This document shows, piece after piece, positions 16,668 through 25,003 of a stretch of 64,000 nucleotides of DNA. The DNA comes from an uncultured Phycisphaerales bacterium (GTDB taxonomy: Bacteria; Planctomycetota; Phycisphaerae; Sedimentisphaerales; Anaerobacaceae), in NCBI GenBank assembly GCA_903857265.1, contig CAIODZ010000010.1, forward strand, positions 122,484-186,483. The letters run 5' to 3'. Numbering within the stretch: position 1 is the first letter of the stretch; the number at the start of each line of letters is the position of its first letter. The notes under the pieces are model-generated. The model saw only the letters and a list, made by a program, of their open reading frames with translations. It did no database searches and had not been told where the DNA came from. Position numbers and translations under genes: made by a program.

Positions 16668-17579
16668 GTGGCGTATAACTGCGTAGTATTGGTAAAACAG
16701 GTGCCCGACACCAAAAGGGTAACGGGCAAGGCAATGAACGATGACGGAACGGTTAATCGTGCGGCACTGCCTGCGATATTCAACCCCGAAGACCTCAACG
16801 CCCTTGAAATGGCCTTGGATATCAAAGACCGGTTCGGCGGGACGGTTACCGTTATAACGATGGGCCTCCCGGCAGCGGTAGCGATACTAAAGGACGCCCT
16901 TTACCGCGGGGCTGACGAGGCAATCCTGGTTACGGACGCCCGTTGTGCCGCAAGTGATACTCTGGCAACGAGTTACATACTCAGTTGCGCGGTAAAACGG
17001 ATTAAATATGATATTGTCCTTTGCGGCAGGCAGGCGATTGATGGCGATACCGCACAGGTTGGGCCTCAATTGGCGGAAAAACTGGGAATACCGCAAATCA
17101 CCTATGTTGAAAAGCCCGTCGAAATCGAAGGGCAAACAATAACTGCTCAGCGCAACATTGGCAACGGCTGGCAAAAGGTCAAAACGCAGTTGCCCGTCCT
17201 GCTGACAGTAACGGGTGAGGCCAATGTGCCAAGGGTTGCGGCAGCGAAAAAGATGATGAAATACAAAGCCGCAATGACACCCGCCGGGGTTGAGCAAAAG
17301 ATAAAAGCCGATAATTCTCACGCCAGCGACGACGAGATAAAAGAGATGGCCGTGCAAAAATGCAGCGAGATGGACAAGAAGGGGCTGCTCATAGAGCAGT
17401 GGAACCTTGATTTTCTGAAAGCCGATTTGACGTGGTGCGGCAGGAGCGGCTCGCCTACGAAGGTTCATCGGATTCAAAGCGTGGTGCTGGCCTCGAAAGA
17501 TACAAAATCGATTGAGCCGACCGATGACGGGCTGGCTGGTATGATTCACGAACTTCTCGAAGATAAAATCATCGCATAA
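16668..17579 (+). CDS. etfB: Electron transfer flavoprotein beta subunit
   Basis: A 303-residue EtfB (somewhat longer than the ~255 aa classical form) that binds AMP and, with EtfA, carries electrons from acyl-CoA dehydrogenases. Typical segments: VLVKQVPDTKRVTGKA at the N-terminus, NPEDLNALEMALDIKD, and DIVLCGRQAIDGDTAQVGPQ in the nucleotide-binding region. The start is GTG with AAGGAG upstream. It is the first gene of an operon with etfA, an acyl-CoA dehydrogenase and a HAD phosphatase, all in the same direction. The longer C-terminal tail is seen in Etf pairs of anaerobes; whether this pair bifurcates electrons cannot be decided here. Confidence 0.92.
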   Translation: MAYNCVVLVKQVPDTKRVTGKAMNDDGTVNRAALPAIFNPEDLNALEMALDIKDRFGGTVTVITMGLPAAVAILKDALYRGADEAILVTDARCAASDTLATSYILSCAVKRIKYDIVLCGRQAIDGDTAQVGPQLAEKLGIPQITYVEKPVEIEGQTITAQRNIGNGWQKVKTQLPVLLTVTGEANVPRVAAAKKMMKYKAAMTPAGVEQKIKADNSHASDDEIKEMAVQKCSEMDKKGLLIEQWNLDFLKADLTWCGRSGSPTKVHRIQSVVLASKDTKSIEPTDDGLAGMIHELLEDKIIA

Positions 17580-17606
17580 CTAATTACGAAATACGAGATA
17601 CGAAAT

Positions 17607-18659
17607 ATGATTGACGTAAACAGACAGGGTGAAGTTTGGGTATTCGCGGAACAGCACGGCGGCCTGTTGGAAGATACGCCTATTGAGCTGATGAGCAAGG
17701 GTCGGCATCTGGCGGACATTCTTGGCGTCCAACTTGGTGCGATGCTGCTGGGCGATAACGTAAAAGGGCTTGCGAAAAAGCTGATTCAGTATGGTGCGGA
17801 CAAGGTTTACCTTGCGGAGCATCCGCTGCTCGAACATTATCAGACGAACAGCTACGCCAAAATAATCTATGACTTGATTCATAAATACAAGCCGCAGATT
17901 GTGATTTACGGCGCGACGGCTGTGGGCAGGGATTTGGGGCCGAGAATCGCCAGCGTAATCAAGGCGGGTCTGACAGCGGACTGCACCGATTTGCAAATCG
18001 GCGACCACAAGACAACCGACGGGCAAATGCACAAAAACCTGCTCTTCCAAATCAGGCCCGCGTTTGGCGGCAACATCATCGCAACGATTATCAATTATGA
18101 CCGCTGGCCTCAGATGGCGACCGTACGCGAAGGCGTAATGGTAATGGCGACGCCCGATACGGCGAGAAAAGGTCAGGTAATAACTGAAAAGGTTCAATTG
18201 TCTCCGCAGGAACTGCCAATCGAGATTCTTGAAGAGCATACCAGGGCAAAGAAGGTTGACCTCAAGGCAGCGAGGATTATCGTGGCGGGCGGCGCGGGTC
18301 TGGGAAGCAAGGATAATTTCCGGCTAATCTGGGACTTGGCGAATTGCCTGGGCGGAGCGCCCGCAGCAACAAGGGCGGCGGTTGACCTGGGTTTCATCGA
18401 CCACGACCACCAGGTGGGGCAGACTGGCACGACCGTCAGACCATCTCTTTACATCGCGGTCGGAATCAGCGGAGCTATACAGCACCAGTCGGGTATGAAC
18501 CAGAGCCAGAAAATCGTCGCAATAAACAACGACCCGCAGGCGCCGATTTTTGACGTGGCGCATTACAAAATCGTCGGCGACCTCAACGATGTCGTCCCGA
18601 AAATGATAAAGGCAATCAAGGAAAAAGGATTCAAGGAAGCTATAGGCGAAGGTAAATAA
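17607..18659 (+). CDS. etfA: Electron transfer flavoprotein alpha subunit
   Basis: A 350-residue EtfA, partner of EtfB. The C-terminal FAD domain is plain: AGGAGLGSKDNFRLIWDLA, VGQTGTTVRPSLYIAVGISG and IQHQSGMNQSQKIVAINND. The N-terminal domain has the expected Etf fold, including IVIYGATAVGRDLGPRIA. It starts 27 bp after etfB and stops 2 bp before the acyl-CoA dehydrogenase start, so the three genes are almost certainly co-transcribed and the two flavoproteins probably work together. Confidence 0.94.
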   Translation: MIDVNRQGEVWVFAEQHGGLLEDTPIELMSKGRHLADILGVQLGAMLLGDNVKGLAKKLIQYGADKVYLAEHPLLEHYQTNSYAKIIYDLIHKYKPQIVIYGATAVGRDLGPRIASVIKAGLTADCTDLQIGDHKTTDGQMHKNLLFQIRPAFGGNIIATIINYDRWPQMATVREGVMVMATPDTARKGQVITEKVQLSPQELPIEILEEHTRAKKVDLKAARIIVAGGAGLGSKDNFRLIWDLANCLGGAPAATRAAVDLGFIDHDHQVGQTGTTVRPSLYIAVGISGAIQHQSGMNQSQKIVAINNDPQAPIFDVAHYKIVGDLNDVVPKMIKAIKEKGFKEAIGEGK

Positions 18660-18661
18660 CG

Positions 18662-20464
18662 ATGCCAAATTTTTACGCTGATAACGACGACATACGATTT
18701 TTGTTTAAACACATGGACCTGGGCGCTCTTGCCAGATTGTGCGAAGAGGATTTCAAGTTCGCTCCGCAGTTCGATTCCGCGCCCGCCGGCGCCGATGAAG
18801 CGATACGTAATTATGAGATGGTTCTTGATTCGATAGGCCAGTTGAGCGGCGACCTTATCGCACCGCGTGCCGAATCGGTTGACAGGGAAGGCAGTACCCT
18901 CAACGCCGATGGTTCAGTGAGTTATGCCAAGGGAATCGCGGAGTCATTAGATAACTTAGCCAAGGCCGAGGTGATGGGCTTTACATTGCCTCATCGTTTC
19001 GGCGGGCTGAATTTTCCGAATCTTGTCTATTCGATGGCGACCGAAATCGTCTCGCGTGCCGACGCCTCGCTTATGAATATATTCGGCTTGCAGGGTATCG
19101 CAGGGACAATCGAGGCATTCGCGTCCGAGGAAATCAAACAAAAATACCTGCATGATTTTGCCGCGGGCAAGATTACAGGCGCAATGGTGCTTACTGAGCC
19201 GGATGCCGGTTCGGATTTGCAGGCCGTCAAGCTACGCGCGTTCCAGGATAACAAAGACAACTGGTTGTTGCACGGCGTTAAGAGATTTATCACCAATGGC
19301 TGCGGCGAGGTCCTTCTTGTGCTTTCTCGCAGCGAGCCGGACCGCTCGGGCGGACTGGGACTTAGCTTGTTCGTATGCGAAAGAGGCCCGACCGTGCATA
19401 TCCGCCGGCTCGAAGACAAGTTAGGCATTCACGGCAGCCCCACCTGCGAAATATTCTTCGACAACACCCCCTGCCAGTTGATAGGCGAAAGACAGCGAGG
19501 ATTAGTTACCTATGTTATGGCGCTGATGAATGGCGCGCGTATCGGAATCGCCGGGCAGTCATTGGGTATCGCCGAGGCAGCGTATCGCATAGCGAGAGAT
19601 TACGCGTCGAGCAGGAAACAATTCGGCATGGCAATCCAAAAGCTGCCCGCCGTCCGCGACCTGCTTATTGATATGAAAATCGCGATTGAGGCGGGACGAG
19701 CGATGCTCTATGAAACGTCCCGTGTCGTCGATATAAATATTTGCTTTGAAAGGCAGCTCGAATTAAACCCGCCCGCAGACAAAGACAAACTAAAATCGCT
19801 GAAAGAGCAGACACGCCGATTTGACCGGCTCGCATCGATGCTGACGCCGATGAGCAAATATTTATGCTCGGAGATGGCAAACCGCGTCAGTTATGACTCA
19901 ATCCAGGTCCTCGGAGGTTCTGGTTATATGCGTGATTACGCGGTCGAGCGGCACACACGCGACGCGAGAATCACAACAATTTACGAAGGCACTTCTCAGT
20001 TGCAAATTGTCGCGGCGGTACGAGGAGTTTGCAGCGGCACAGCGGAAAAATATCTTGCGGAACTGGCGCAGAAAGAATATGACCCCGAATTGAAAGACCT
20101 GCTCGATAAATTAGCCGAAGGGACAAAACAACTGTTCTCCGCCGTCGCGTTTGTCAAACAGCAGGGTGCCGATTACATGGATCTTTATGGCAGGCCACTG
20201 GTCGATATCGCGATGGATTTAATCGTCGGGTATTTGTTCTGCGATTACGCAAGCACCAAGATCGAGATGGACGTCGCCGTCGAGGACTCAGACGAAGCAA
20301 AAGAGCAGACGATGCCGATGAAAAAACGCAAGGCCCTTGTGGCTCGTCGGTTCATAACCAGAAACTCGCCGAAAAACGCGGCGCTTATCCAGTTAATATG
20401 TTCGGGCGACAAATCCTCGTTCACGGACTTTGCCGCCCTGATTGGCCCCGTCCCCGTTGAATAA
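18662..20464 (+). CDS. Acyl-CoA dehydrogenase (about 600 aa type)
   Basis: FAD-dependent acyl-CoA dehydrogenase that oxidises acyl-CoA to enoyl-CoA and passes electrons to EtfAB. Seen: the flavin-binding region GAMVLTEPDAGSDLQ, KRFITNG, YASSRKQFG, QVLGGSGYMRDYAVER, and TTIYEGTSQLQI with the Glu typical of the catalytic base. At 600 aa it exceeds the usual ~380; the last ~130 residues form the extra helical domain found in the long ACAD subgroup. It starts 2 bp after etfA. The acyl chain preference is unknown, and no thiolase or hydratase is adjacent. Confidence 0.92.
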   Translation: MPNFYADNDDIRFLFKHMDLGALARLCEEDFKFAPQFDSAPAGADEAIRNYEMVLDSIGQLSGDLIAPRAESVDREGSTLNADGSVSYAKGIAESLDNLAKAEVMGFTLPHRFGGLNFPNLVYSMATEIVSRADASLMNIFGLQGIAGTIEAFASEEIKQKYLHDFAAGKITGAMVLTEPDAGSDLQAVKLRAFQDNKDNWLLHGVKRFITNGCGEVLLVLSRSEPDRSGGLGLSLFVCERGPTVHIRRLEDKLGIHGSPTCEIFFDNTPCQLIGERQRGLVTYVMALMNGARIGIAGQSLGIAEAAYRIARDYASSRKQFGMAIQKLPAVRDLLIDMKIAIEAGRAMLYETSRVVDINICFERQLELNPPADKDKLKSLKEQTRRFDRLASMLTPMSKYLCSEMANRVSYDSIQVLGGSGYMRDYAVERHTRDARITTIYEGTSQLQIVAAVRGVCSGTAEKYLAELAQKEYDPELKDLLDKLAEGTKQLFSAVAFVKQQGADYMDLYGRPLVDIAMDLIVGYLFCDYASTKIEMDVAVEDSDEAKEQTMPMKKRKALVARRFITRNSPKNAALIQLICSGDKSSFTDFAALIGPVPVE

Positions 20465-20473
20465 GGACGAGCT

Positions 20474-21217
20474 ATGCTCGAAGCTGTTATATTTGATTTC
20501 GATGGCGTCCTCGTGGATTCCGAAAAACTGCACTATGAGGCGTTCAACCGCGTCCTGACCAAATTCAATTATCAGTTATCGATACGCGATTATTATGACA
20601 GGTTCCTCGGGCTTTCTGACCTGGAGCTTCTGCGCGTCGTTGACAAAGAGGGAAAGCTGTCTTTATCAAATCAGCAGTTCGAAAAATTGCTCAGCGAAAA
20701 GGCGAATCTCTTCAAAGAAATGGCGGCCACCGAGGCGGGCCCCGTTAGAAAAAATCGTAATACAAAAGTTTCCGATAAATCGCAGGTTTCTAACGGGGCG
20801 GGCATAATCGAGGGCGTGCCTCAGTTTCTTAATATGCTCGCCGACAATAAAATACCGATTGGGATATGCTCCGGCGCGTTGCTGCCCGAAATAGAAATGA
20901 TTCTCAAGGGCGCGTTGTTGCGAGAGTTTTTTGAGGTGATTGTTTCAGCCGAGCAGGTTGAGAGGGGCAAGCCCGACCCTGAAGGTTTCTCGCTGGCTTT
21001 GAAACTGCTAAACAAAAAGCTGCACAAATCAATCAAGCCGGAAAATTGCGTTGTGATTGAGGATTCACGCTGGGGCCTTGAGGCCGCAAAGGCCGCCGGC
21101 ATGCGAGCGGTCGCCATTACCAACACTTACGCCGCCGAACACTTAAAGCCGGCGGATAAAGTGATTGTTCATCTGGGCGACTTATCCCTATCCGAGCTTA
21201 ACTCCATTTGCTCCTGA
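20474..21217 (+). CDS. HAD-family phosphatase (beta-phosphoglucomutase-like) carrying an in-frame repeat insertion
   Basis: A 247-residue HAD hydrolase of the beta-phosphoglucomutase/phosphatase type. Motif I is VIFDFDGVLVDSE (nucleophile Asp), motif II lies in GICSGALLPE, the Lys is in RGKPDPEGF, and motif IV is VIEDSRWGLEAAKAAGM. The substrate is probably a sugar phosphate but unspecified. It follows the acyl-CoA dehydrogenase gene by 9 bp. Oddity: about 21 residues (roughly 89-110, VRKNRNTKVSDKSQVSN and flanks) are encoded by a 59-bp palindromic repeat. Removing 63 bp restores a normal junction, MAATEAG joined to IIEGVPQFL, at the end of the cap domain. Whether the enzyme stays active is not known. 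Confidence 0.85.
   Translation: MLEAVIFDFDGVLVDSEKLHYEAFNRVLTKFNYQLSIRDYYDRFLGLSDLELLRVVDKEGKLSLSNQQFEKLLSEKANLFKEMAATEAGPVRKNRNTKVSDKSQVSNGAGIIEGVPQFLNMLADNKIPIGICSGALLPEIEMILKGALLREFFEVIVSAEQVERGKPDPEGFSLALKLLNKKLHKSIKPENCVVIEDSRWGLEAAKAAGMRAVAITNTYAAEHLKPADKVIVHLGDLSLSELNSICS
20740..20798. repeat. CCCCGTTAGA palindromic element, copy A (in-frame within HAD gene)
   Basis: A 59-bp element with 12-bp perfect terminal inverted repeats (CCCCGTTAGAAA / TTTCTAACGGGG). Its reverse complement matches copy B at 23855-23913 at about 53 of 59 positions. A 7-bp direct repeat GGCGGGC flanks it (20734-20740 and 20797-20803), spaced by exactly 63 bp, as expected if insertion duplicated a short target. 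It contains no stop in the host frame. Confidence 0.85.
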
Positions 21218-21223
21218 CCGCCG

Positions 21224-23269
21224 CTATCTTATCGCACCGGGGCCTTTGAGGCGTGTATTCCACTTGCCGGATTTCGTATCGTAGCGCACGGCGTCGATGA
21301 TTGCGCCGTTGAAATTGCAGGGATGGACTTTGTCGCCTCTGATATCGATGGAGGCGGTGTTGGCATCGTAGATAAATTCGTTGCCTATGACCTGCGTGTC
21401 CTTGTCTTCGTAAGTAACAGCGCCTTTTGCCCGCATGTCTTTAAGCTCCATTCGCCCGGTTGGTATTTCAGCGATATCCGCTTCGACATGCGATGCGGTT
21501 ATGGAGACCTTTTCGTTGCCGCGACCTTCGACGAGCGGAAAATAATCAACTAAAAGCGAGCCGCTTTTCGAGTCGGCGGTCAAGTGTTTGCTTTGGCCCG
21601 CGTAGGCAAGCGAATCGAAGTTTCGCAGGAAGGCGTAGCATTTTCGCCGCAAGCTGAACCTGCCCAGTTTGCCCTGCGGCTCATCGGTCTGCGAGTTATC
21701 CACTTTTATCAGGCCAGGCCCTGTCGCGAAGAAATTGCCGTCGATTGTATCGTAATCGAGCGAGGCGCATTTAAGCTCCATACCCGTCAGCAGCTTGTTG
21801 CTTATTTTTTTCGTGCTGGCCAGATGCACGCCGGGGCCTGTAGCTATCATGCGATTGACATCCATTGAAGGCCCGTAGTCCTTGTTTGTATTTTTCTTCA
21901 CCAGGTCGATTTCGAGCTTGTCTGCCATGACTATATACTGTTGAAGTATTGCGTCCTGTTCCTGTGATATGATGCAGCGGCAATCGCCTTCGAATGTGCT
22001 TTTGTTCGAGGCGGGCGAGAAAGCGGCCCGTCGGCGGGAGGTCATTCTGACGGTCCCCGGTCTTCCTGCGCCGTCGCCGGTTTTTTCGTTCACGTCAAAC
22101 GCAATACTTGAAGGCCCGATTGCGACTGCCTCGCCCGTTATCGCGCTGTAGGTAACATTTGCACCCCTGAAGGTAGTTTTGCCCACGGGAGTGGCGTTGA
22201 CATCCTGCTGGGCGATAATCTCGGCGTAAGTAGTTCGCTGTTTGGGCGATTTTTTCTCATTTGAGGCGCTCATCGGGGTGACTATGATGCCGCCGTCGCA
22301 GGTGATTGTGATATCGCTCGGCGATTCATCCGAAACGGCAGCCTGCGGTTTGTTGCTGCTCTGGACAGGGATAGTGTTGTCGTCGGGTGATGCTTCTTTT
22401 CCGGCCTCGCCGGCCGAGCCGTCCGCTGCGAAGATATCAATTATCGAAAGGGCGTCGGCAAGCAATCGTTCATTAGGTGTTTCAATCCTGACATTTTTGT
22501 CGAGCGTGCATTGGTAGTATTTACCGCGTTTGGATGTTTGTTCGCTTTCGCCTTTCTGGTTATTTGCGCTGGTGTCCGGCGTTGACCGCAAAACCGTTCC
22601 CTGTGACCATTTTTTTATACGCAAGCTCTGCAGATTTGTTATTTGCAGCCGTTCGAGACGCTCGTCGTCGCCGTTATAAACAATTTCCACGCCTGTGCCG
22701 GTCATCCGGACGTTTCCCGAGACAAGCTCGATTCGGCCTGGCGTCGAAAAAAGCGACTTGTCCGCGGAAAAAGCAATGTCATCGAGATAAAGAGTTATTT
22801 CGCCGGCGGCATCTTTTTGCCTGGGCAAAATCCGGATAGTGACATTGCCCATCAGCATACCTTGTCTGGGTGTTATCCTGCCTCCCGCGACTTCCACGGC
22901 GACCTTTGCCCGCTCGCCCGTAATCGAGCAGTTGAAGCTTCGGCGGTAGATATTCATATAGGGCTTTTCGATTTCCCAGTCGTTGCCGTCCTGGTGCAGC
23001 AGCTCCTCGAATCCGAATTCTCTTTCGACCTGTTTTTGGGCGTTAAGCGTGGTATAGCGGGCGTTTTTAATGCCGCCGACGCCGACGCCTCCGATTTTTC
23101 CAACACTTGTATCTGAATCTCGCACGTCGGCAAGCTGTCCGGCCGGGGTCAACATTGTGTCGGTTGGTATAGTCGGGGTCCTGCTCAGACGGTTGTAGAT
23201 AAAATATACGACAAGCACCGCCAGAAACGAAACGAGCCAGATTGTGAACCTTCTCGAATGCAGCAGCAT
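21224..23269 (-). CDS. LptC-like LPS export protein, unusually long
   Basis: A 681-residue protein with one N-terminal membrane helix (about 9-27) and a large extracytoplasmic part of repeated beta-rich OstA/LptC-like character (for example ADALSIIDIF, GGRITPRQGML, MTGTGVEIVYNGDDE, VIGNEFIYDANTASIDIRG). Typical LptC is about 190 aa, so this version is over three times longer and may combine LptC and LptA-like bridge functions. The identification rests mainly on topology and the gene order kdsD-kdsC-lptC, which matches the enterobacterial LPS locus; it starts 24 bp after kdsC. It would act in the periplasm, moving LPS to the outer membrane. Confidence 0.65.
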   Translation of the reverse strand: MLLHSRRFTIWLVSFLAVLVVYFIYNRLSRTPTIPTDTMLTPAGQLADVRDSDTSVGKIGGVGVGGIKNARYTTLNAQKQVEREFGFEELLHQDGNDWEIEKPYMNIYRRSFNCSITGERAKVAVEVAGGRITPRQGMLMGNVTIRILPRQKDAAGEITLYLDDIAFSADKSLFSTPGRIELVSGNVRMTGTGVEIVYNGDDERLERLQITNLQSLRIKKWSQGTVLRSTPDTSANNQKGESEQTSKRGKYYQCTLDKNVRIETPNERLLADALSIIDIFAADGSAGEAGKEASPDDNTIPVQSSNKPQAAVSDESPSDITITCDGGIIVTPMSASNEKKSPKQRTTYAEIIAQQDVNATPVGKTTFRGANVTYSAITGEAVAIGPSSIAFDVNEKTGDGAGRPGTVRMTSRRRAAFSPASNKSTFEGDCRCIISQEQDAILQQYIVMADKLEIDLVKKNTNKDYGPSMDVNRMIATGPGVHLASTKKISNKLLTGMELKCASLDYDTIDGNFFATGPGLIKVDNSQTDEPQGKLGRFSLRRKCYAFLRNFDSLAYAGQSKHLTADSKSGSLLVDYFPLVEGRGNEKVSITASHVEADIAEIPTGRMELKDMRAKGAVTYEDKDTQVIGNEFIYDANTASIDIRGDKVHPCNFNGAIIDAVRYDTKSGKWNTRLKGPGAIR

Positions 23270-23293
23270 TTTATTTTTTGCTCTTTCCCAAAA

Positions 23294-23848
23294 TTACTTT
23301 TTTGGCCGGCTTGCGCCGCGTTTGGACAATGGGTCAGCCGTATATTTTTTCACAAGGGCGTCCCATCTGCCGGTTTTTTTCAGGATATACTCGATAATTT
23401 CCCGGACGGCCCCTTCGCCGCCTTTTCGTTTTGTAACGTAATCAGCGGCCTGTTTGATTTCATCGACCGCGTTGGCTACCGCTGCCGCGAAACCCACGCG
23501 GCTAATCACCGGCAAATCGGGCAAATCGTCGCCGACGTAAGCAATCTGTGCGGCAGACATTTTGCTCATTTTAATCAACTCTTCTAAACCCTTCAATTTA
23601 TCTCGTCGGCCATTAAGACAAAAATCCACGGCCAGCTCTTTGGCCTGATATTTTGTGGTGGCTGACGCCCGCCCGCTCAAAAACGCTATTTTCAGGCCCG
23701 CCCGTTTCCACATTTTGATTCCGTGCCCGTCGATAATGCTGAATGATTTGCTTTCCCTGCCTCGTGAATCCACGAGGATGGTCCCGTCGGTAAGCACGCC
23801 GTCAACGTCAAGGGCAAGCATTTTTATTGCGTCGAGTTTTTTCTGCAC
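23294..23848 (-). CDS. kdsC: 3-deoxy-D-manno-octulosonate 8-phosphate phosphatase
   Basis: A 184-residue HAD phosphatase without a cap domain that removes phosphate from Kdo-8-phosphate to give Kdo for LPS. Motif I ALDVDGVLTDG, motif II IAFLSGRAS, and YVGDDLPDLPVISRVG with the acidic motif IV match KdsC closely. The start is taken as GTG at 23848, preceded on the coding strand by a GGGGTGA ribosome-site-like sequence. That sequence belongs to the direct repeat flanking the palindromic element inserted between this gene and kdsD, so the element may have changed its translation. Downstream, the lptC-like gene starts 24 bp later. Confidence 0.9.
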   Translation of the reverse strand: MQKKLDAIKMLALDVDGVLTDGTILVDSRGRESKSFSIIDGHGIKMWKRAGLKIAFLSGRASATTKYQAKELAVDFCLNGRRDKLKGLEELIKMSKMSAAQIAYVGDDLPDLPVISRVGFAAAVANAVDEIKQAADYVTKRKGGEGAVREIIEYILKKTGRWDALVKKYTADPLSKRGASRPKK

Positions 23849-23854
23849 GGCTCA

Positions 23855-23913
23855 CCCCGTTAGAAATCTGCGATTTATTGAAAAGTTATGTATTACCATT
23901 TTTTCTAACGGGG
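23855..23913. repeat. CCCCGTTAGA palindromic element, copy B (between kdsD and kdsC)
   Basis: A 59-bp element ending in inverted repeats CCCCGTTAGAAA and TTTCTAACGGGG, in the opposite orientation to copy A and about 90% identical to it. The 9-bp direct repeat GGCTCACCC flanks it (23849-23857 and 23912-23920), again with a 63-bp offset. Without it, the kdsD TGA would lie 3 bp before the kdsC start. Confidence 0.85.
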
Positions 23914-23914
23914 C

Positions 23915-24892
23915 TCACCCGACAACTTTGATTGTTACAATGTCCTGCACGTCGATAAGCCCCACCGGCTTGTCGTCCGCGTCCACGACGGGCAGCTCAT
24001 CAATCCTGTGTTTATGGAAAATCGCCGTTGCTTCCGCCGCCAGTGCGTCAAGGCGAACTCTTTTGCAGTTTTTGGTCATAACGTCGGAGGCCTTCATATC
24101 GAAACCGGCAGGGCCGTCTTTTGTCATCAGCCGGCGAATGTCACCGTCTGTGATTATCCCGGCAAGCTTGCCCTGTTTATCAACGACCATTATCGCGCCG
24201 TGTCGTTTCACGTCGCTGGTATTTTTAAGAATCTTTCCAATTGTGTCCGAACCGGCGGCAAGAGGCAGTTTCTCGCCTGGCCTGAACATCATCGATTGCT
24301 CAACGGTCATCAGCTTTGTGCCGAGTGAGCCGCCCGGATGAAACCTCGCGAAATCCTCAACGCTGAAATTCCTGGCTTTCATTACCGTTAACGCAAGGGC
24401 GTCGCCCAGCGCGAGCATACAAGTCGTCGAGACGCTCGGCGCGATTCCAAGCGGGCAGGCCTCGGTGAGCTTGCCCATACAGAGAACCACGTCGCTGTAT
24501 TTGGCGAGGGTGGAATCATTTTCGCCGGTAATCGCAATGAGCGGAATCTGGGATTGTTTGACGAGGTTAATCAGGCGGACAACCTCTTCGGTTTCGCCGC
24601 CGTAGCTGAGAACGAGAATTATATCTTCTTTTCGCAGCCGGCCGAGGTCGCCGTGTACCGCTTCCGCTGGGTGCAGGAAATGGCTTGGCGTGCCGGTCGA
24701 TGCAAGTGTCGCGCTGATTTTTCGGCCTATGATGCCCGCCTTGCCGATTCCGCTGACGATTGCTGAGCCGGAGCAGTTGTAAATCATCTCCGCCGCCCGC
24801 TCAAAGTCCGGACCGACTACCTCCGCGAGGCCTTTTATGGCCTTACTCTCGCTGTCTATTACCTGCCGAGCGTAATCAAGGTCAAATTTCAT
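23915..24892 (-). CDS. kdsD: D-arabinose 5-phosphate isomerase (KdsD/KpsF family)
   Basis: A 325-residue enzyme that interconverts ribulose 5-phosphate and arabinose 5-phosphate, the first committed step toward Kdo. Domain order is standard: an SIS isomerase domain (about 30-180) with AIVSGIGKAGIIGRKI, PSHFLHPAEAVHGDLG and VLSYGGETEE, then a pair of CBS domains (about 205-325). It heads the kdsD-kdsC-lptC-like operon. The TGA stop lies inside one copy of the direct repeat that flanks element B, so the protein end is unchanged by the insertion. Confidence 0.93.
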   Translation of the reverse strand: MKFDLDYARQVIDSESKAIKGLAEVVGPDFERAAEMIYNCSGSAIVSGIGKAGIIGRKISATLASTGTPSHFLHPAEAVHGDLGRLRKEDIILVLSYGGETEEVVRLINLVKQSQIPLIAITGENDSTLAKYSDVVLCMGKLTEACPLGIAPSVSTTCMLALGDALALTVMKARNFSVEDFARFHPGGSLGTKLMTVEQSMMFRPGEKLPLAAGSDTIGKILKNTSDVKRHGAIMVVDKQGKLAGIITDGDIRRLMTKDGPAGFDMKASDVMTKNCKRVRLDALAAEATAIFHKHRIDELPVVDADDKPVGLIDVQDIVTIKVVG

Positions 24893-25003
24893 TTTATGCC
24901 TGTTCCAGAAGCCCTTTTAGCAAAGATATCCAACCGGGCTATAAGTATCGCTGAAATACCGCTCACCGTCAAGATTTACCGCAGTGCCGGGTATTCAGCG
25001 GCG

